9,672 nt of DNA, from contig JAZUEK010000019.1 in the NCBI GenBank assembly GCA_045640165.1, positions 1 to 9,672 of the forward strand, given 5' to 3'. Shown here piece after piece: positions 5,684 through 9,672 of this stretch (position 1 is the first letter of the stretch; each line of letters starts with the position of its first letter). Position numbers and translations under genes: made by a program. The stretch comes from RGIG426 sp045640165 (lineage in GTDB: Bacteria > Bacillota > Clostridia > Oscillospirales > Acutalibacteraceae). The notes under the pieces are model-generated. The model worked only from the letters and a program-made list of their open reading frames with translations, was not told the DNA's origin and ran no database searches.

Positions 5684-5713
5684 CAAAATTCACATTTCTT
5701 TCATAATTCTCCC

Positions 5714-5742
5714 TTGACAATACGGGATTTGCGTGGTATCGT
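5714..5742 (+). promoter_or_regulatory. sigma-A promoter of the hrcA-grpE-dnaK-dnaJ operon
   Basis: TTGACA (-35, 5714-5719), a 17-bp spacer and TATCGT (-10, 5737-5742). The predicted start, near 5749, is immediately upstream of CIRCE, so HrcA bound there would block initiation. Confidence 0.85.
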
Positions 5743-5751
5743 ATAGAGGAA

Positions 5752-5778
5752 TTAGCACTCGACACGTGCGAGTGCTAA
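5752..5778 (+). promoter_or_regulatory. CIRCE operator (HrcA binding site)
   Basis: A perfect match to the CIRCE consensus: left arm TTAGCACTC (5752-5760), a 9-bp spacer and right arm GAGTGCTAA (5770-5778). Its position at the start of transcription ahead of hrcA is classical and predicts repression by the first gene product, relieved on heat shock. No second CIRCE is seen before dnaK or dnaJ. Confidence 0.98.
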
Positions 5779-5803
5779 ACTTTTGCGGAAAGGGGCGAGG
5801 ACG

Positions 5804-6826
5804 TTGGCGTTAAGTGAGCGAAAAGAGCGGATTTTGGGGCTGCTGACCGATGCGTATATTCGCACCGGCGAGCCGGTCGGCTCGAAATGGCTGATGGAGC
5901 AAATGGACAACGCGGTGTCCTCGGCGACCATCCGCAACGAGATGGCGGAACTTGCCGCTCTCGGCTATTTGGAACAGCCGCACGCTTCGGCGGGCCGTGT
6001 TCCCACGCCGAAAGCGTTTCGGCTGTATATCGACAAATTGATGAAACCCGTTTCCCCGTCTGAGGCGCTGTGTCGCGATATTGATGACGCGCTCGAGCAG
6101 GCAGGCAGTCCCGACGAGTTGATTGAGACGGCGTCCGGTTTGCTTGCGCAAGAGACGGGTTGCGCCGCGATTACGACAAGCCCGACCGAGAACCACGCGA
6201 CCATTCGCCGGTTGGAAGTCATCCCGATGTCACCGTATGCGGTGTCGCTTTTGTTGATGACCGGCTTCGGGATGTTGCACCACCGCGTGTGCCGCCTGTT
6301 TGACCCCGTGCCTCGCGCAGTATGCGAGCGGTTGACGGCGACGTTGTGCGCCGAATTTGTCGGCAAAACCACCGCCGACGTGACGCTCCCGAAAATGCAA
6401 CGGCTTTTGGTGTCGCTCGGCGACGAGGGATTTTCGTGTATGCCGGTGTTGACGGCGCTTTATGAACTGACCCAAGAATCCGAGCGTGCCGAGGTGCTCT
6501 TAAAAGGGCAACTCAACCTGCTTCGCAACCCTGCCTACGCCCCCGAACGGGCACACAGTCTTATCGACTTTTTGGCACAGCGCGCGCAGTTGTCGCGCCT
6601 GCTCGCCGCGCATCCCGGTGGTATGCGTGTGGTGTTCGGCAGTGAGGCCGGCAGCCCCGAACTTGCCGGTTCGAGTCTTATTGTGACACGCTACGTTCCG
6701 AAAGGCGGCGACGGCGCTATCGGACTTATCGGCCCCCAGCGGATGAATTATGCAACCGTGATTCCCACGCTTGCGTATACGGCGCGCGCGGTCGAGCATA
6801 TCTTTGACCAGTTTTTGAAAGAATAA
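5804..6826 (+). CDS. hrcA: heat-inducible transcription repressor HrcA
   Basis: Repressor that binds CIRCE as a dimer. Its folding is assisted by the GroE chaperonin in Bacillus, which couples repression to chaperone availability. The protein has 340 residues, the normal family length. The N-terminal winged helix carries LSERKERILGLLTDAYIRTG (3-22) and the recognition-helix motif SSATIRNEMAEL (39-50), followed by GRVPTPKAFRLYIDKLM (64-80). A GAF-like dimerisation region follows, and near the end comes IGLIGPQRMNYATVIP (306-321), typical of the family. No ATG fits. I choose TTG at 5804 because AAAGGGG (5789-5795) lies 8 nt upstream and the product then starts MALSERKERIL, as in homologues. An earlier TTG at 5783 is only 4 bases past CIRCE, has no ribosome binding site and adds unconserved residues. 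It is the first gene of the operon and autoregulated. Confidence 0.96.
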   Translation: MALSERKERILGLLTDAYIRTGEPVGSKWLMEQMDNAVSSATIRNEMAELAALGYLEQPHASAGRVPTPKAFRLYIDKLMKPVSPSEALCRDIDDALEQAGSPDELIETASGLLAQETGCAAITTSPTENHATIRRLEVIPMSPYAVSLLLMTGFGMLHHRVCRLFDPVPRAVCERLTATLCAEFVGKTTADVTLPKMQRLLVSLGDEGFSCMPVLTALYELTQESERAEVLLKGQLNLLRNPAYAPERAHSLIDFLAQRAQLSRLLAAHPGGMRVVFGSEAGSPELAGSSLIVTRYVPKGGDGAIGLIGPQRMNYATVIPTLAYTARAVEHIFDQFLKE

Positions 6827-6838
6827 GAGGTGACCCCG

Positions 6839-7372
6839 TTGAGTAAAGAAAAGAAACAACCCGAAACCAAAGCGGAAACCGAAACCGCCGCGGTGGAGGA
6901 AGAAGCCGCTGCGCCGGAAACCGCGCCGGAACAAAGCGCGGAAGAAAAACTGCAAGCGGAACTGGATTCCCAAAAAGAGCAATATATGCGGATGCTGGCG
7001 GAATACGCCAACTATAAACGCCGCACCGAGCAGGAAAAAACCGAAATCGGGCAGTTTGCGAAAGCGGATTTGCTCGAAACCCTGCTTCCGATTTTGGACA
7101 ACCTCGATCGCGCGTGCCAATCGCCGGACGGTCCGGAATATCGCCAAGGCGTCGAGATGATTGTGCGGCAGTTACACGATACGTTCGAGAAAATCGGTGT
7201 AACCGAACTGAATCCGCTTGGCGAGCCGTTCGACCCCGAACTGCACAACGCCATCCAGCGCGAAGACGCCGAGGACGGCGTCGAGCCGGATACCGTTACG
7301 CAGGTGTTCCAAAACGGCTATAAATTCGGCGATCGACTCATTCGCCCGGCCATTGTTAAAGTGGCGAACTGA
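6839..7372 (+). CDS. grpE: nucleotide exchange factor GrpE
   Basis: Dimeric co-chaperone that releases ADP from DnaK and so completes the chaperone cycle. The protein has 177 residues. Residues 1-35 are an acidic, Ala/Glu/Pro-rich, probably disordered tail. A long helix/coiled coil follows (about 36-95, including YMRMLAEYANYKRRTEQEK). The C-terminal beta domain runs from GVTELNPLGEPFDPELHNAI to the family signature GYKFGDRLIRPAIVKVA. The start is taken as TTG at 6839. The sequence AAGAGGTGA (6825-6833) is a near-perfect Shine-Dalgarno with 8-nt spacing, whereas the in-frame GTG at 6830 is part of that site. The gene begins 12 bases after the hrcA stop, and the ribosome binding site overlaps that stop codon, suggesting translational coupling. 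Confidence 0.95.
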   Translation: MSKEKKQPETKAETETAAVEEEAAAPETAPEQSAEEKLQAELDSQKEQYMRMLAEYANYKRRTEQEKTEIGQFAKADLLETLLPILDNLDRACQSPDGPEYRQGVEMIVRQLHDTFEKIGVTELNPLGEPFDPELHNAIQREDAEDGVEPDTVTQVFQNGYKFGDRLIRPAIVKVAN

Positions 7373-7422
7373 GTGCATATAAAAAGGATATAATATATAG
7401 TATACAGAAAGAGGTAATCAAC

Positions 7423-9261
7423 ATGGCAAAAATCATCGGTATCGACTTGGGCACCACCAACTCCTGCGTGTCCGTTATTGAGGGCGGCGAAGCCGTCGTT
7501 ATCCCGAACCCCGAAGGGGCGCGTACCACGCCGTCCGTCGTGGCGTTTAAGAAAGACGGCGAGCGTATCGTCGGCCGCGCCGCGAAACAGCAGGCGGTCA
7601 CCAACCCTGACCGCACCGTTTCTTCGATTAAACGTGAAATGGGCTCGGACTACAAAGTGACGATTGACAACGACAGCTTCACCCCGCAGCAGATTTCCGC
7701 GATGATTCTCCGTAAACTGAAAGAGGACGCGGAAGCGTATCTCGGTGACACCGTGACCGAAGCGGTTATCACCGTTCCGGCGTATTTCACCGACCCGCAA
7801 CGTCAGGCGACTAAAGACGCGGGCAAAATCGCGGGTCTTGAAGTCAAACGTATCATCAACGAGCCGACGGCGGCGGCGCTCGCCTACGGCATCGACAAAG
7901 AAACCGACCAAAAGATTATGGTGTATGACCTCGGTGGCGGCACGTTCGACGTCTCCATCATTGAGATGGGCGACGGTGTGCAGGAAGTGCTCGCGACCGC
8001 CGGTAACAACCGCCTCGGGGGCGACGACTTCGATCAGAAGATCGTCGATTGGCTGGTCAAGGAGTTCAAAGCGGAGCAAGGTGTCGATCTGTCTGCCGAC
8101 CGTTCGGCGATGGGCCGTCTGCGCGATGCGGCGGAAAAAGCCAAGATCGACCTGTCCGGTATGACCACCACCCAAATCAACCTGCCGTTTATCACGGCGG
8201 ATCAAAACGGCCCGAAGCACCTCGATATGACCCTCTCCCGCGCGAAGTTCAACGAGCTGACTGCGGATCTCGTCAACAAGACGCTCGAGCCGATGAAGCA
8301 GGCGCTGTCCGACAGCGGTCTGTCCACCTCCGAGATCGACAAGGTGTTGCTTGTCGGCGGTTCGACCCGTATTCCGGCGGTGCAGGATGCGGTGAAGAAA
8401 TTTACCGGTAAAGAGCCGTTTAAAGGCATCAACCCGGACGAATGTGTCGCGATGGGCGCGGCGCTGCAGGGCGGCGTGCTCGGCGGCGAGGTCAAAGGGC
8501 TTCTGTTGCCCGACGTTACCCCGCTGTCGCTCGGTGTCGAGACGATGGGCGGCGTTATGACCCGCATTATCGAGCGCAACACCACCATCCCGACCAAAAA
8601 GAGCCAGATCTTCTCGACCGCGGCGGACAACCAGCCGTCGGTGGAGATCCACGTGCTGCAGGGCGAGCGCGAATTTGCCCGTGACAACAAATCGCTTGGT
8701 ATGTTCCACCTCGACGGCATCGCTCCGGCGCGCCGCGGTGTGCCGCAGATCGAGGTGACTTTCGATATCGACGCGAACGGTATCGTGAACGTGTCCGCGA
8801 AAGACCTCGGTACCGGCAAAGAGCAACACATCACCATTACCGCAAGCTCCAATATGTCCAAGGAGGACATCGACAAGGCGGTCAAGGACGCCGAGCAGTA
8901 TGCGGCGGAGGACAAGAAGAACCGCGAGAACGTCGATACCCGCAACGCGGGCGACCAGGCGGTGTACCAATGCGAGCAGGCGATCGAGGAGCTGGGCGAC
9001 AAGCTCGACGAGGCGGACAAAACCACCTTGCAGGGCAAGATCGACGAGCTGAAAGAGAAGCTTAAGGGCGACGACTACGACGCGATCAAAGCCGCGAACG
9101 AGGAGCTGATGAAAGCGTTCTACGACGTGTCCGCCAAAGTGTATCAGGCGAACGCGCCGCAGGGTGCCGAGGGCGCCGAGGGCTTTGCCGGCGATGCCGG
9201 TGACAACGGTGCCGCGGGTGGCGCGGATGCCGACGGGTTCTATAACGGCGAGGTTCACTAA
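7423..9261 (+). CDS. dnaK: chaperone protein DnaK (Hsp70)
   Basis: ATP-dependent Hsp70 chaperone for folding and disaggregation in the cytoplasm. The protein has 612 residues, the shorter Gram-positive type. The nucleotide-binding domain carries IDLGTTNSCV (7-16), Lys70, VYDLGGGTFDVS (167-178) and VGGSTRIP (311-318). The interdomain linker is at about 359-365, the substrate-binding domain starts at DVTPLSLGVET (364-374), and the helical lid covers about 478-575. The tail is a Gly/Ala/Asp/Glu-rich stretch that ends GEVH rather than with the acidic EEV-type end common in other DnaKs. In the linker, the position that is usually the third Leu of LLLD is Pro363 (LLLPD). The start is ATG at 7423 with AGAGG at 7410-7414. 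It lies 50 bp after grpE, in an A/T-rich gap containing TATAAT (7389-7394). Codon use is the strongly biased kind expected of a highly expressed gene. Confidence 0.99.
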   Translation: MAKIIGIDLGTTNSCVSVIEGGEAVVIPNPEGARTTPSVVAFKKDGERIVGRAAKQQAVTNPDRTVSSIKREMGSDYKVTIDNDSFTPQQISAMILRKLKEDAEAYLGDTVTEAVITVPAYFTDPQRQATKDAGKIAGLEVKRIINEPTAAALAYGIDKETDQKIMVYDLGGGTFDVSIIEMGDGVQEVLATAGNNRLGGDDFDQKIVDWLVKEFKAEQGVDLSADRSAMGRLRDAAEKAKIDLSGMTTTQINLPFITADQNGPKHLDMTLSRAKFNELTADLVNKTLEPMKQALSDSGLSTSEIDKVLLVGGSTRIPAVQDAVKKFTGKEPFKGINPDECVAMGAALQGGVLGGEVKGLLLPDVTPLSLGVETMGGVMTRIIERNTTIPTKKSQIFSTAADNQPSVEIHVLQGEREFARDNKSLGMFHLDGIAPARRGVPQIEVTFDIDANGIVNVSAKDLGTGKEQHITITASSNMSKEDIDKAVKDAEQYAAEDKKNRENVDTRNAGDQAVYQCEQAIEELGDKLDEADKTTLQGKIDELKEKLKGDDYDAIKAANEELMKAFYDVSAKVYQANAPQGAEGAEGFAGDAGDNGAAGGADADGFYNGEVH

Positions 9262-9270
9262 TCATAAGAA

Positions 9271-9299
9271 AAGAGCGGCGGGTGATCCCCGCCGCTTTT
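9271..9299 (+). terminator. dnaK-dnaJ intergenic hairpin, possible attenuator
   Basis: A perfect 9-bp GC-rich stem (AGCGGCGGG at 9274-9282 with CCCGCCGCT at 9288-9296), extendable by A-T and G-T pairs to 9271-9299, with a 5-nt loop and only four T residues. The dnaJ Shine-Dalgarno (GAGGG, 9300-9304) starts directly after it. It may be a partial terminator that lowers dnaJ relative to dnaK, or a 3'-end stabiliser for dnaK mRNA. Confidence 0.6.
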
Positions 9300-9312
9300 G
9301 AGGGTTTTACGT

Positions 9313-9672
9313 ATGGCGGATAAACGCGATTATTACGAGGTGCTCGGTGTTTCCAAGAATGCCTCGGACGACGAAATCAAAAAAGCCTATCGCCAGCAGG
9401 CGAAAAAATATCACCCCGACTTAAACCCCGGTGATGCCGAGGCGGAAAAGCATTTCAAAGAGGCGAACGAAGCCTACGAGGTGCTGTCCGACAAGGACAA
9501 AAAGGCGCGCTATGACCAATTCGGTCACGCGGGCGTGGATCCCAACTATGGCGCCGGCGCCGGTGCGGGTTGGGGAGGCGGCTTCGGCGGGATGGATATT
9601 GACCTCGGCGACCTGTTCTCCTCCTTCTTCGGCGGCGGCGCGGGCGGCAGACGCGCCAACCCCAATGCGCCG
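9313..9672 (+). CDS. dnaJ: chaperone protein DnaJ (Hsp40), N-terminal 120 residues
   Basis: Co-chaperone that stimulates DnaK ATP hydrolysis and delivers substrates. Only the first 120 codons are present; the frame is open to the window edge. The J domain (about 4-70) starts RDYYEVLGVSKNASDDEIKKAY and contains the essential HPD tripeptide at 34-36, then ends at ARYDQFGHAG. The Gly/Phe-rich region follows (about 80-113), with the DLGDLFSSFFGGG segment that resembles the DIF-type motif of other DnaJs. The zinc-finger and C-terminal domains would lie beyond the window. The start is ATG at 9313 with GAGGG at 9300-9304. It is the fourth gene of the CIRCE-controlled operon, 51 bp after dnaK, with a hairpin between them. 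Confidence 0.98.
   Translation, partial: MADKRDYYEVLGVSKNASDDEIKKAYRQQAKKYHPDLNPGDAEAEKHFKEANEAYEVLSDKDKKARYDQFGHAGVDPNYGAGAGAGWGGGFGGMDIDLGDLFSSFFGGGAGGRRANPNAP

Noticed and set aside
7318..9258. A 646-codon open frame antisense to the whole of dnaK
   Set aside because: It mirrors the biased codons of dnaK, has no ribosome binding site or recognisable protein family, and gives an Arg/Val/His-rich product typical of antisense shadows. Long antisense frames over dnaK are a well-known artefact.
1..9672. tRNA, rRNA, CRISPR array, insertion sequence, prophage or toxin-antitoxin genes
   Set aside because: No cloverleaf, spaced direct repeats, transposase or integrase motifs or terminal inverted repeats were seen on either strand.

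Overview
The window comes from a spore-forming Firmicute of the class Clostridia, probably an Oscillospiraceae/Ruminococcaceae-type genome with fairly GC-rich coding sequence. The evidence is two sporulation genes (gpr, spoIIP), a Gram-positive-type hrcA-grpE-dnaK-dnaJ order with a perfect CIRCE operator, strong AGGAGG-type ribosome binding sites, and sigma-A promoters that almost all have 17-bp spacers. The genus is not determined.

Left part (1-2440, minus strand). A leftward unit runs holB (DNA polymerase III delta prime), ricT/yaaT (PSP1-domain Fe-S protein), then a 56-residue 2[4Fe-4S] ferredoxin. A promoter lies ahead of holB. A second good promoter lies just past the ricT stop codon and can drive the ferredoxin alone.

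Middle (2440-3660). A single gene for a small, acidic, unrecognised lipoprotein has its own near-consensus promoter and a strong terminator. It converges on rpsT (ribosomal protein S20, minus strand), which has its own promoter, a structured leader and a terminator. Base composition is clearly richer in A/T here than in the flanking genes.

Right part (3660-9672, plus strand). gpr (spore germination protease) and spoIIP (forespore-engulfment peptidoglycan hydrolase) form a sporulation pair closed by a terminator. The heat-shock operon follows: sigma-A promoter, CIRCE, hrcA (repressor), grpE, dnaK, and the first 120 codons of dnaJ, which is cut by the window end. HrcA bound to CIRCE should repress the operon, and DnaK, DnaJ and GrpE form one chaperone machine. 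The order rpsT-gpr-spoIIP...hrcA-grpE-dnaK-dnaJ resembles Bacillus subtilis, but lepA and hemW, which normally sit between spoIIP and hrcA, are absent.

No clearly new multi-gene system is visible. The best leads are a pair of five-unit heptad repeats in two intergenic regions, a proline in the DnaK interdomain linker, a leader hairpin that puts the rpsT Shine-Dalgarno in its loop, and the orphan lipoprotein.
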